From NCBI GenBank assembly GCA_002286855.1, contig NRSV01000084.1, forward strand, positions 1-64,000: 64,000 nt of DNA, in the 5' to 3' direction. The notes below the pieces were generated by a model. That model had not been told where the DNA came from, did no database searches, and saw only the letters and a list, made by a program, of their open reading frames with translations. The position numbers and the translations under genes were made by a program. This document shows positions 34,657-45,614 of the stretch, piece by piece. The DNA comes from Bipolaris cookei. Lineage: Eukaryota; Ascomycota; Dothideomycetes; Pleosporales; Pleosporaceae. Numbering within the stretch: the stretch's first letter is position 1; every line of letters begins with the position of its first letter.

Positions 34657-35694
34657 ATGAGAAGCCCTTCACTATGGATGCTAAGCACGATGTCGACGTG
34701 TGTACTCGGTAATGTCGTGCAGAAAGTCTATGGGATGAATGCAAGTAAGTCAGCTGTATACATTCTGCTATTATGAGGGTCAAGATTACTGACTTCCACA
34801 GCTACACCTGCTGTACTCCTACCTCCGTGTTCATCTGGCTCAAGAAAACCTGCTCTGCTATCATCAACAGAGTTATGCGAAACACCAACCAACCCTTCGG
34901 TTTGGTCCACGGCAAGCATCGTTCCATACCCGACTGTATCGCCAACAACTAGCTCTTTCCCCACTCCGACAGCAGTATCGGTATCTACTAGTTCACATGT
35001 CCTTCTGGATGTACACCCTCTTACTGTTACGACCACCCCAAACGGCACCAATACTCCATCATCAGCTTTTGGGTCAGCCAGCTCCTTCCAAATCGCGGAC
35101 ACAGCCATTGTTGTGGCAGCTTCGACAGCCAGCTATACCATAGATCTCCCACTCCTTTCCTCCATATTAATCCCCGGTATCGCGCCATCGGTCATCTTGA
35201 CACAGACTGCGACAACGAGTACTACAATCAGCCAAAATTTGTCCACTTCTCTTCCGACGCCTTCTGCAGGTTCCGCCTCAAGTGCGCCAGCTACTACAAC
35301 CACTTCAGTCGCGGTTGCATCCTCAATCTCAGTCGCATCCTCAGCCTCAGTTACATCCTCAGCCTCAGTTATATCCTCAGCCTCAGTTACATCCTCAGTA
35401 CCTTCTGAGACGTCTGCCACTGAATTTCCTACCTTACCGCCTTTTTCGTACAATCCATCCGCTTCTAGGGGTTCTGCTACTCCTATCTCGAGACCTACAC
35501 CAGAGCCCTCCAATGCCGTCGTCGCAGGATCCACATTAAGTACATCCTCAACGCCCAGTCCGACAGCAAACACAGAAATCCCACCTGCACCACCTGCACC
35601 AAGTGCTGCTGGAGCTCCTGGCGGTCTGAGTGGAAGAGGTAAAGAGAGAGTATGGTGGGTTGCTTTCTTCGTTCCTTTCCTATTTGCAGTATAA
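34657..35694 (+). CDS. Ser/Thr-rich, probably GPI-anchored surface protein
   Basis: Exons are 34657-34744 and 34802-35694 (326 aa); the 57-bp intron has GTAAGT and CCACAG. The N-terminus (LWMLSTMSTCVLGNVV) could be a weak signal peptide. The body is dominated by Ser, Thr, Pro and Ala, a likely heavily O-glycosylated stalk. It includes an in-frame 18-bp minisatellite encoding (SSASVT)-like units. The end, GAPGGLSGRGKERVWWVAFFVPFLFAV, has small residues, then charge, then a hydrophobic tail reaching the stop, as in GPI-attachment signals. No domain was recognised. The start and first exon are the least certain part. Confidence 0.6.
35302..35399 (+). repeat. In-frame 18-bp minisatellite in the Ser/Thr-rich gene
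   Basis: Four good copies of TCCTCAGCCTCAGTTACA-like units (35320-35391) are flanked by a degenerate copy before and a partial copy after. Length change in whole units would keep the frame. Confidence 0.85.
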
Positions 35695-36707
35695 ACCGGC
35701 GCATTTCTTATTGATAGTATGTGCTACGAGAGGTTATTTTGTATTTTCCAGATTTGGTATGCTTACGATGTCTCCGAAACTCTCTTATGGACAGAGTTAT
35801 GAAGAGATGGTTATACCAGGTGTTAGCATCATGCAGGCATTTATTGGAGTTTTGTTTTCCAGGTTTAGTTGACGACCGAGATGGACGAATAGTGCATGAA
35901 ATACTTAACGATACGAGAAGAGGTTCTAGGGTTTACTGGACGGCACGTAATTTATGAATGAAGAAAGTATTTATGATAGCAAGAATTCCGGACTAGTCCT
36001 CTCATCATGACTCAACTCAGAAATGCACTCATCTTCAATGGTTTGATTGTGTGGACTGCAGACGTTTCCCCGCGGCCATGTACAGCTACAAGACTGCATC
36101 AGAGCTTACGGAACCGCTTCCTAGTTCCCGCGAACCTTTAGGAACTCTATGCGATCTCCTGAGATAGTCCTAGTGTCAAGTACTACGAAGTATGGGAATC
36201 CAGGGTTACCGAGAAGCAAAGAGCATTGCTGGTCGAAGATCTCGGGCTTGGAAGCGGGGGAGGAGCGACTTCGGCTAGCGCAGCCACCATTTCTTCCGTC
36301 AATCAAACCAGTAGCTACACATTATTCCTGTCACCCTCTTTGCCGATTATTGACACACCATCCAATTCAAGTCCCAGAGTTGGTAAATTTGGGATAATTG
36401 ATGGCTTTAAGACATTTATTTTAGTAGTTTTCCCAGAGACTAACACTCATCGAGCTCAGGTAAACTTCACAGTCAAGTGCGACGTCATCACTGACTTCAA
36501 TGTCAATGACATTGCATCTATCATTACCCATTGAGCCGGTACCTTAATATACAGCAACCATGTCGGGATACATTTGTCCGCGGTACATCATTGAGTTTAT
36601 GTACATTCTCCCACTGGCCCGCACACCCTGGTGGGAACGTATAAGAACAGTAGTACCTTGTCTATAACCTATTGTCTGGATAAGCTATACTCGTTTTTCA
36701 ATTTAAG
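35695..36707. other. Intergenic with one unexplained open stretch
   Basis: No gene was called. From about 36170 to 36534 a plus frame stays open for about 120 codons (YYEVWESRVTEKQRALL to DIASIITH) without an ATG near its beginning. It may be a terminal exon of an unrecognised gene or a relic. Confidence 0.35.
36640..36645 (+). promoter_or_regulatory. Possible TATA element of the GH3 gene
   Basis: TATAAG lies 62 bp before the ATG at 36708. Confidence 0.35.
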
Positions 36708-39073
36708 ATGCGCTCGCCTCTCTATAGCGTAGCCTCTCTTCTGGTTGGGTACATTCTATACCTTCCTAGTAGTGCCAACGACCTTGCCCGAAGAAATGAG
36801 ACGGCACAGGCAGTATACAAGGATGCTGCTGCTCCCATCGAAGACAGAGTTTTTGATCTTCTTTCGCGGATGACAATCGAAGAGAAGACAGCTCAACTCA
36901 TTCAAGGCGATATCTCAAATTGGATCAACACTACCACCAATGTTGTCAACCAAACCGGTCTCGAGTGGAACTTCAGAGTCCGCGCAGGTCAGTTTTATGT
37001 CGGCTATCCCATGCCTGCAGAATGGATCAGCAATGGCATCAAGATTGGTCAGGAATACCTCAAAAAAACACAACCCTAGGCATACCGGCGCTGGTTCAGA
37101 CTGAGGCTATACACGGCTTACTGGTTGGCAATGCGACCATCTACAACAGCCCTATTGGTCAAGCTTGCTCGTTTGACCCGGAACTAATTCACAATATGGC
37201 CGTGGCTATCGCAAAGGAGTCGCTAGCTTTGGGCATCAACCAGTTGTTTGCACCACTCGCCGACTTGGCACGAGAGTTGCGTTTTGGAAGAGTAGAAGAA
37301 ACATATGGCGAAGACCCCTTTCTGGCCGGAGAGATGGCTTACGAGTATGTCAAAGGTGTACAAAGCCTCAACGTGAGCGCTACTGTGAAGCACTTTGCAG
37401 GTTTCAGCGCTCCCGAACAAGGTCTGAACACTGGGCCAGTCCATGGAGGCGAACGAGAACTTCGAACAACATGGCTTCCGCCTTTCCATCGTGCCATTAT
37501 TGATGCTGATGCTTGGAATATCATGGGAGCATACCATTCGTATGACGGTATACCTTCAATTGCCGATGGCCATCTTCAAGAGACAATTTTGCGTGACGAA
37601 TGGGGCTACAAGTACTGGCTGACTTCAGACGCTGGGGCTACGGATCGCCTTTGCTGTAGCTTCAAACTCTGTCAATGCAAGACTGAAGACAAGCCAATTG
37701 ACAGCGAGGCTGTGACACTCATGGCTCTCCCGAACGGTAATGACGTGGAGATGGGCGGTGGCTCCTACAATTATGCAAATATCCCTCATCTAGTGGAAGA
37801 AGGAAAGCTGAATATTGAGATTGTTAACAGGGCAGTCAGTCGTCAACTGCGCGCGAAGTTCCAGCAGGGTCTTTTCGAACATCCATACCAAGGGCTCCCT
37901 TTAGATGAAATCGACTCTGCCATTCACACCGACGAACATGTTGCACTTGCGCGGAAGTTGGAGGCTGATTCGATTGTCCTGCTCGAGAATAAGAACAACG
38001 TACTGCCACTGTCGAAATCTGCCAATGTCGCCATCATCGGTCCCATGGCCAACATTACAAACCTTGGCGACTATGTCGTATACCGTTCACAGTACAATCC
38101 CACAAACGTCACGCCTTTGCAGGGGATTCAAAAGGCATCGAATGGCACAGTGACATTTGCTCAAGGCTGCGAGCGCTGGTCAAACGACCAGTCCGGGTTT
38201 CCCAACGCAGTTGCAGCAGCCAAGGCAGCTGATGTCGCAGTAGTCGTCGTCGGTACTTGGTCGCGCGACCAGCAAGAACTCTGGCAAGGTCTCAACGCTA
38301 CAACCGGCGAGCACGTCGATCTCGCATCGCTCAACCTCGTCGGATCCATGGGACCACTCGTCCAAGCAATCATTGAAACCGGAAAGCCCACAATTGTCGT
38401 ATACTCTTCCGGAAAACCCATCACAGAGCCTTGGATCTCCGACAACGCAGCGGGACTTTTGCAAATGTTTTATCCTGGCGAGCAGGGTGGAAATGGTCTA
38501 GCCGATGTGTTGTTCGGCGACGTTACACCTTCGGGCAAACTCTCTGTTTCATTCCCTTACGACGTCGGAACTTTGCCGATCTACTATGACTACCTGAACT
38601 CTGGTCGATCGACTGACCCCGGTACGATACTACCAAACGGGACGCTCAAGTTTGGCCACCAATACGTCCTTAATACCCCGCAGCCGCTCTATGAATTCGG
38701 GTACGGTCTCTCATATGCGAACTTTACCTACTCCAACGTCAAGCTTTCCAAGACGGAAGCTAGTCCGAGCGATACTGTGACTGTGACTGTCAGCGTCACG
38801 AACTCGTCGCCCGTCGACGGTAAAGAGGTTGTGCAAGTATACGTTCAGGATGTCTTTGCTAGTGTCGTTGTGCCAAACAAAGAACTCAAGGGGTTCAAGA
38901 AGGTGTTAGTCAAGGCGGGGGAGACGGTGGATGTATCTATTGATTTGGAGGTGTCGAAGTGGGGGCTATGGGATAGGAAGATGAATTATGTGGTTGAGAA
39001 GGGGGATTTTATCGTCCATGTGGGGTCTAGTTCGTTGGATTTGAGGGGGAACGGGACGGTTACTGTTGTCTGA
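36708..39073 (+). pseudogene. Secreted GH3 beta-glucosidase/xylosidase-like gene with one-base frameshift
   Basis: The first frame (36708-37079) gives a signal peptide (MRSPLYSVASLLVGYILYLP), then RMTIEEKTAQLIQGD and GIKIGQEYLKK. The other frame continues from NTTLGIPALVQTEAIHG to the stop at 39071-39073. The two meet at an A7 run (37062-37068). One extra A would restore LKKNTTLGIPA, giving a 788-aa protein. The rest is fully preserved: LRFGRVEETYGEDPFL, VKHFAGF, the nucleophile Asp in LTSDAGA, the C-terminal GH3 domain (SIVLLENKNNVLPL, VVVVGTWSRDQ, FYPGEQGG) and a fibronectin-III-like end (LYEFGYGLSY). The enzyme would release glucose or xylose from oligosaccharides outside the cell. Either a recent null allele or a homopolymer sequencing error. 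Confidence 0.85.
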
Positions 39074-40798
39074 GTGGAGCATGGCCGAGAGTGAAAAGAC
39101 AGAACTGTCCGTATCACTTATCCAAAATAGATTTGTATCTTGAATGCATCAGTGTGGTTGATGTACTCTGATATATTTAATGCGATTCTGGTGATTACAC
39201 GTGTTGATAAAAGAGGGAATTGGAATATAATGAGTTCGACATATCATGCACGTGTGGCTTCACTTGTCTCATTCCAGGAGAGATGATGTCCGAGAATAGT
39301 TGAATCTCAATCCATCTCCGTTCCTCCCAGATCTTATACAAACTGACAATATTGTCCCTATCAAAGTTCACTATACGAAGACCAACAAGCTTCTCATTTT
39401 CGTCCCGATTCAGTGTGATGAGGATATGTACTGCACGTGGAAGAGACAGCGCGATTCCGAACTCTTGATCTGTCCGCAAACTCCTTGATTGTGATATTCG
39501 AGGGAGAAAGGAGGAGTATGGAAGGCTGCGTACTAGTGAAAGGCGTTCAAGGGTTCGGAGCAGCCATGAAAGACCAGAGTGTCCAATCAGACGCGCTCTT
39601 CGGTAGCAAGTGTGACTCCAAAAGCGGTAAGTGGTGACATTTGTCGCTACTAATCTCAGGGGCGCCAGCAGTGGTATTTGATTGGACTGGCTGTTGAAGA
39701 CAGGGCTGTTCCCTTGCTCCGCCTGTGTGGTAGTCTTACCTCTTGGAGAGACATTAGAGAGTCTTTCCTGTCTCACTTTTTCGTGTATTGCGATGCTGTG
39801 ATTTGTCTGAGAAGCGTTTAGGGAGGATCTGATATTGGATATGACAGAGGCATAAACTGTCTATGGCGCCAGCATAAGCTTGCTGTTCAGCTCGATCAAT
39901 CACATTCTTGATACCTGTAGCGTTACTCCCCTTACGGACCGAGCCGTACCGGTTGGTCTTGAGTCCGTGATGTTTGGTTAGTGCCTAGTATATTTTGCAA
40001 ACAGTGCATAAGCTTGCCGTGATGCTCTTGTCAGGTAGGGCTTGGTTGGTAACATTTGGTAGATCTCCAATGAAATACCTCGCTTCATAAGCTTTTTGTA
40101 TCATACATGTCGATGGACCCCGCAAAAAGTGCATTGTGAATATTAACGCTCGAGATGTAACAAGCGTTAATCAAGCTGCAAATTATTTCGACAAACGATG
40201 AACAAAGGCTAATGGGTTTGTTCTTTTGGTATCTCAAGCAAACACAAAAAAACCGATATTCAGTAAAAGGTAGCCTGCCGATTCGACAGTACAAGATGGA
40301 GATGGACTGCAACAGCCAGTCGCCGCGATGCATTTCCCAATGGCGTTAGCATACATCTAGTTCCAGATCTGGTGTCCATCTCGCTTAGAAGCAGCGCTGC
40401 ATCTAACGGCCACGAGACTCGGACCCGTCGGTGACGACTGTGGAAGGGCTCTAAACATGTATATCAGCAGATAAAAAGGCAATCAATTACTTGTCATGTC
40501 CGATTGGAGCCATGGCAGCCGGCGGTGAAGACGTCGGAAATGGCTGGAGCTTGCCCGTCGCAAAGCTTTGCTCAATGAGGAAACAACCTCCACGAATGCC
40601 CCGCGCCTAGTCTACCCACGACCACGACGACGAGGCCGAGAACGGCCCACTTATCAGGTCGACCGCTTTGGGAAATGAACTGGTTGATGTAATGGCCGAT
40701 AGTATAAATATATTGCGTAGTGGTAGTACTTCTTCATCGCTGCACCAAACCTTTCTCACTTCATGCTCTGTGAAGATAAGCATTGGATCTTGAACAAC
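39074..40798. other. Gene-poor intergenic region
   Basis: About 1.7 kb. A minus-strand frame at 39195-39776 (193 codons, starting GTG) has no recognised motif and is not called. The right end holds the oxidoreductase promoter. Confidence 0.4.
40703..40710 (+). promoter_or_regulatory. TATA box of the FAD oxidoreductase gene
   Basis: TATAAATA lies 96 bp upstream of the preferred ATG at 40799, at a typical distance. Confidence 0.5.
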
Positions 40799-42180
40799 AT
40801 GGCATCGAGCAAACCCTCATATCTCGTCGTCGGTGCTGGCGTTTTCGGCATTTCGACTGCCTACCACCTTATCAAGAAATATCCTGACCGCCAAATCACC
40901 GTTGTCGACCAGGACGCCTGGGACGCCGACAACCGCGTCGCTGCGTCGTGGGATTGGAACAAAGTTGTGCGCGCCGACTACGACGATGTCATCTACTGCA
41001 GACTTGCTCTAGAAGCCCAGGACGTCTTCAAGGAGGACCCGCTCTGGAAACCTTACTTCCACGAGACCGGCATCTTCTGGATCTGCCGCTCAGACTATGC
41101 ACAAGAAGTCATTGACAACTACAAGAAGCTTGGCCGCCAGGCAGATCTCCAGTCCGTTTCCGTTGAGGAGGCGAAGAAGATGTTTGGTGGGCTTTTCGAG
41201 GAGGCCAACTACGATGGTGCCAAGAGTGTGCTTGTCAACAAGACTAGTGGGTGGGCACAGGCTGGTGATGCTCTAAGAGCCGTCACCAAATGGTCCATTG
41301 AGAAGGGCGTCAAGTACGTCACACAAAAGGTTGAAAGCCTGGAGTTTGATAACACCGGCCGCTGCACTGGAGTCAGGACCGAGCAAGACAACACACTCTC
41401 AGCCACACACGTTGTTCTCTCAACCGGTGCGTACACAGCCAAACTTCTCGAGCAGGCCGCAAAGCGAAGTGGAAATGAAAACCTCCGTGCTGGATCAAGA
41501 ATTGTCGCTGGTGGTATCACAACCGGCATGACTACTCTCGATGAAGAGTCATATGAGAGATTCAAGCACATGCCAGTTGGTGTCCAAGGCTACACCGCCG
41601 CATACGGACCCTTCATCGGCAGCTTACCGCCCACCAAAGACCGCGAGCTCAAGTGGTGGGGCGAGAAGATCTTCAAGAACACACACGAAGTCCTCCCTGG
41701 TCGCTTCGTTTCCGCACCGCCATCAGGAAAGGATTACAACCAATGGGATGTTCCCGGCCCACTGAAACTCGACATTGCGCACGCCAACGACGTCTTTTAC
41801 GGCAAGAAGGGTGCAAACTGGAAAATGGACAAGCACCGAATCTGCTGGTAAGCCAAAGAGCCCCTACTACTCGTCGAATATTAGTACAGAAAACTAACCA
41901 CTCCACCAGGGACGCCTTCACCACCTCCTCCGACTTCATCATCTCCCCCCACGCCGGCGCAAAGGGCCTCTACGTCGCAACCTGCGGCTCCTTCCACGGC
42001 TACAAGTTCTTCCCCGTGCTGGGCAAGTACGTTGTGCAGATGCTCGAAGACGACCTCGAGCCCGAGCTCAAGGAGAAATGGGCCTGGGACCGTGAAAGGC
42101 CCGCGCCAAGTCTTAACCCTGACTGGCCGCGCTTCGAGATGACGGATCTGTTGGACCAGTGGCCAAAGGCGAAATTGTAA
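40799..42180 (+). CDS. DAO-family FAD-dependent oxidoreductase (fructosyl-amino-acid/saccharopine oxidase-like)
   Basis: Exons are 40799-41847 and 41910-42180 (439 aa); the 62-bp intron has CTAAC before CACCAG and joins KHRIC-W-DAFTTS. An ATG at 40763 would add 12 residues, but 40799 puts the start just before the FAD-binding fold. The dinucleotide-binding motif is YLVVGAGVFGISTAYHL. DWNKVVRADYDD is characteristic of amadoriase- and sarcosine-oxidase-type enzymes. THVVLSTGAYTAKLL is the second FAD-contact strand. GSFHGYKFFPVLGKYVVQML near the end is the C-terminal FAD-binding block. The reaction would oxidise a secondary amine (fructosyl amino acid, saccharopine or sarcosine) with release of hydrogen peroxide. 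No clear peroxisomal SKL is present; the protein ends PKAKL, which is only SKL-like. Confidence 0.88.
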
Positions 42181-42678
42181 GAAGTGTGTCTTGAATGTAT
42201 TTTTGATTGGAAGAAATGGCATTAGCGTCTTGAGGTAATGATATATGCATGTGTATGTTTGCATGGCGTCTGGGAGTAGATTGACTTGTATCCGGTAGGA
42301 TAGATGTATGAATGAACGAACGAATGAATGAATGGATATTTCTCGCTTTTTTGAAGAGCTTTGAAACTTTTTACAGTGATTTTGTGTTCAAGATCTGGGG
42401 TTAATTTTTAATCAGTTCTGACGATGGGCCGCTACGATTGTAAATACCGCTATCATGAGGCGAGATACAAGCAATGCCTATACTTTGAACATAATATTGA
42501 ATCTGTATAGATGATCTCAAACAAACCGCTACAACGAAATGCCCAAAAAAAAGTGGTTTCAAATGATGTTGTCATATAGACATTCGTAGAATTCTTATAT
42601 ATACATTGAAGTTCGCTGCCATAACCAGACGCGTGGTAATTTCCTCGTACTTTCGCACTTTGTGCAGAAAAACCGCCT
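42181..42678. other. Convergent 3' region
   Basis: 498 bp between two stop codons, including a GAAT/GAAC tetranucleotide run at about 42308-42335. No gene. Confidence 0.4.
42308..42335. repeat. Imperfect GAAT/GAAC tetranucleotide repeat
   Basis: About six tandem four-base units in the 3' flank of the oxidoreductase gene. Confidence 0.7.
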
Positions 42679-43473
42679 TTAAGCAGTAACCTTGCTCTTG
42701 ATGAAGTTGAGAGCCTGATTGCCGTAGATGTTGACGTATTGCTGGTGGTGGTTGCTGTCGTTGCCGTTGCAGCAGTATGGGTCCTGAGAGTCGCAGTAGC
42801 TCTGGATGATGCTGCCGTTGGCGGGAGAGCAGGTGAAGCCATTGGGACGGGCGGCAAACTGGTTTGATTGTTAGATTTGTGGCAATTGGCTTTTAATGCT
42901 TGGGTACTTACACCTTGGGCTCGGCAAGTGCCGACGTTGTAAGGAAGGCCGGCGCGGTTGTGTGGGTCGCCCATGAAGATGGCAGCCTTGACAGCGTTGA
43001 GAGCGTTGCCGGTAAGAGTGGCGCCTGCACCACCGCAGAGTGCGTTGTCCATGATTTGGCCACCCTGTATTTTGTTATTACATTGCTCGTTTCAACAGTT
43101 TTGGACACTGGCGACGAACCTGAGAGTATCCAATGAGGACGATTTGGGTGCTGGGGCACTTCTGGTTATAGGCAGTTACAGCCTTAACAACAGCTGCGGT
43201 ACCTTGAGAAGCAGAGTTGTCATAGCTGATGCCGCCGCAAGCTGATCCACCACCACATGCAGGGTAGACAATCGCCTCGGAGCCAGCGCCAGGGAAGGCT
43301 GACTTGACAGAGTTGACAAGACCACTAGCAGTTCCGTATCCGTTGCTTTGAGGAATAGTAGTTTCACGTGCACCGAAGATGTAGACCTTTGGGCAGCTCT
43401 GGCGCTCGCTGAGTTCGACAGGGCCCGCGGCAGCAAGGCCAGCGAAGACGGCAGCAGCAGTTGCAAACTTCAT
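42679..43473 (-). CDS. CE5 esterase, acetylxylan-esterase/cutinase-like, secreted
   Basis: Exons are 43473-43120, 43064-42912 and 42858-42679 (228 aa). Introns are 55 bp (GTTCGT..ACAG) and 53 bp (GTAAGT..CCAG). The signal peptide is MKFATAAAVFAGLAAAG, followed by a short ELSERQ pro-segment. Catalytic triad: Ser in GYSQ-GG, with the first intron placed exactly between GYSQ and G; Asp in FMGDPHNRAG; His in NDSNHHQQYVNIYG. Multiple Cys suggest the disulfides of acetylxylan esterases, and the C-terminus ALNFIKSKVTA also fits that branch. It would remove acetyl groups from xylan in the plant cell wall. It differs from the cutinase at 7393 in having three exons and no basic C-terminal helix. Confidence 0.92.
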
Positions 43474-44503
43474 TTTTATGATGGTGGTGCTTGGAGTAGT
43501 TGAAAGGTAATCGTGTGTGAAGAGCCTGATGATCAACACAAGCAACGAATGTATTCACATATAAAAAGGAAGCTCTGTGGAGTACAAGGCCACGAGCTCT
43601 TTAGGCAGAATACCAGTCTCCTCAACTAACTTCATATCGAACAGTGGGGCCGAAAACGCTGCTTTGGTCGGTGTGGTGCACAAGTGGTCCTTTCATCCGT
43701 TGTCGTAATCTATTTGAGTAACCATGTGGTGATGATCATGCCGGGGTTATTGCCGTTACCGTCCTGATTTCATGCAGGACCAAGCCGCGGCAGTCTGGGG
43801 TACATATCCATGTTAGTACAATCGGAGAAAAAACGGTCCAAACGAGCAAATTAAAGGCTGCGACGTATTAAGATTGCCGGTAGCCGCTCAGTTTATGTGT
43901 GGCTTTGCGGCCGCGTGGCCGGCCGATGTTCCGTTGTGGAGCCGGTCAACGGTGGCTAAAAGGCTGATGTTGAGACAAGCTTGATTTAAAATCTGGCCGG
44001 TCTGGGGTAAAATGCTTATGTTTACGAAAAAAAAGGGCACAGATCAATCAAGCCCAGTCACGGATGGCGTACAGTTTCCGTACGTGCGAAGAGAGGGTAT
44101 ATCTTGCATTGAAAGATGTGGGGATTCATACATAACTTTCACCGCTCTACTCGTATAGTGGTTGCTCAAGCTCTTCGATGCTGACTCTATACTTGAGTGT
44201 GGGAGTTCTAGATCGTCTCAAAGGCGTATTGATTGACAGGCAATCAAGAGGTGCGTGTCTGTCATCCCAAGTTGTTTCAAACAATCAACAGCGTTGCGGT
44301 TATGTCTGAAATCTATTCAGTAAAGTGGCAGTACAAAGTACTTGACAACTAAATCAAGCGGGAAGTCAACGCAGCCAGCGTCGGGTTAGAGGTGGTGAGA
44401 GAATACCTAGCATAATAAGTTGTGCTGTGGTGGCACACTTAGTGCTGACGGGTTTCACGCTAGCTGTATCCCTGGCATAGATGTTGTAGTATACAACCCA
44501 GTG

Positions 44504-44527
44504 GCAACAACAACAACAACAACAACA
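44504..44527 (+). repeat. (CAA)n microsatellite
   Basis: About eight CAA units in non-coding DNA. Confidence 0.85.
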
Positions 44528-44947
44528 TCATCACCTCTATGAGCTCATATGTGTGGCAACAACACAAACCATGGAAATAATCGCTGCCTCATAAGCTGAG
44601 CTATGAGTAATGTGTGAGAGGGGGAAACAGGAAAAGAGACCTCAACATGTCTCAGATGAAATGTAAAAACTTTAATCTCGGTGATATTAACTTGTTTGTG
44701 ACACGGCCATGTCCAAACACGCACACGTATCACATACCTACATGCTATGAAACAAGATAAACTGCGCTTGGTGACTAGGGTCCGATTTTGGTACGGTTTC
44801 CAATCGGAATACATCTTCCGTCTTGTCTTTCTAATGTTCACGGGCCAGTTGGAAAGACCAGAAGATTTGAGATAAACAGGCTGTCACATGTGCGATTCCA
44901 GGTTTCATCCCATTTCCATTGTAGATGCCTCGATCTCGACTATATCG

Positions 44948-45175
44948 TTAAGAACTTTTCTGATGACCAGCCACATGCCTTTCTCCTCGAACACTACGAT
45001 TCGGCAACAGAAAGATGTCCTGGCTATCAAGCACTACCAAGTTCCTTACCGCAGTCTTGTGCTCCACACTCCACAAAGAGGGCGGTAATGGTATTTCAAG
45101 TGGAAACTGATCTTCCAGATAATCTAGGATAGCAGTGGATTGCGCGAACACGAAGCATTCCTCAATCAGACCCAC
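44948..45175 (-). pseudogene. Possible glutathione-S-transferase-like gene fragment
   Basis: A minus-strand frame without a proper ATG encodes FAQSTAILDYLEDQFP. This resembles the end of the GST thioredoxin-like domain (ESTAIxxYLExxFP), followed by LPPSLWSVEHKTAVRNLVVLDSQDIFLL. The expected N-terminal strand-helix region is not found upstream, and the frame stops soon after. If real it is a decayed fragment. The match is short and the call is tentative. Confidence 0.3.
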
Positions 45176-45614
45176 CAGTGACGTGGTTCTTGTACGGAGT
45201 TTGAAAAATCTCCTTTAGAATTGATAGTGCAGTATTCTCTTTGTAAGAATTCTTTTGGGATTACATCCATGCTATGGATGATTACATTTTAGGCTCGCTT
45301 TAGGGCCAGGGTGATGGGACACAATATGCGCAGAAGGATCGTTCGCAACTATGTACGCAATATATACCGTAAGTATTTGTATAAAAAATTCCAGAAATTC
45401 CAGAAAAAGCTAAAGAATATCTTCAAAACACGAAATCATGAACACAAGACTATTAGGGTAAGCCGGGTGCCAGCTGTAGACTCAGCCAAGCCGCTAGTCC
45501 TATGAAACTCTAGTGCAGCTCAGCACCTATCATACAACCACACCGACTTCAACCTTTTTGATCCTACGTGTACGAAACCAATTCGAGCAGGACTCGAAAA
45601 GAAAAATCAGCGAG

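Larger units (their letters stand above)
43474..45614. other. Gene-poor region with a possible GST-like relic
   Basis: About 2.1 kb. No intact gene. It contains a CAA microsatellite (44504-44527) and a minus-strand fragment at 44948-45175 described separately. Confidence 0.4.

Noticed and set aside
36920..37073. Upstream extension of the second GH3 frame starting MDQHYHQCC
   Set aside because: This part is out of frame with the conserved GH3 sequence, which is read in the other frame up to the A7 run.
39195..39776. 193-codon minus-strand open frame
   Set aside because: Starts at GTG, has no recognisable motif, and its composition does not look like neighbouring genes.
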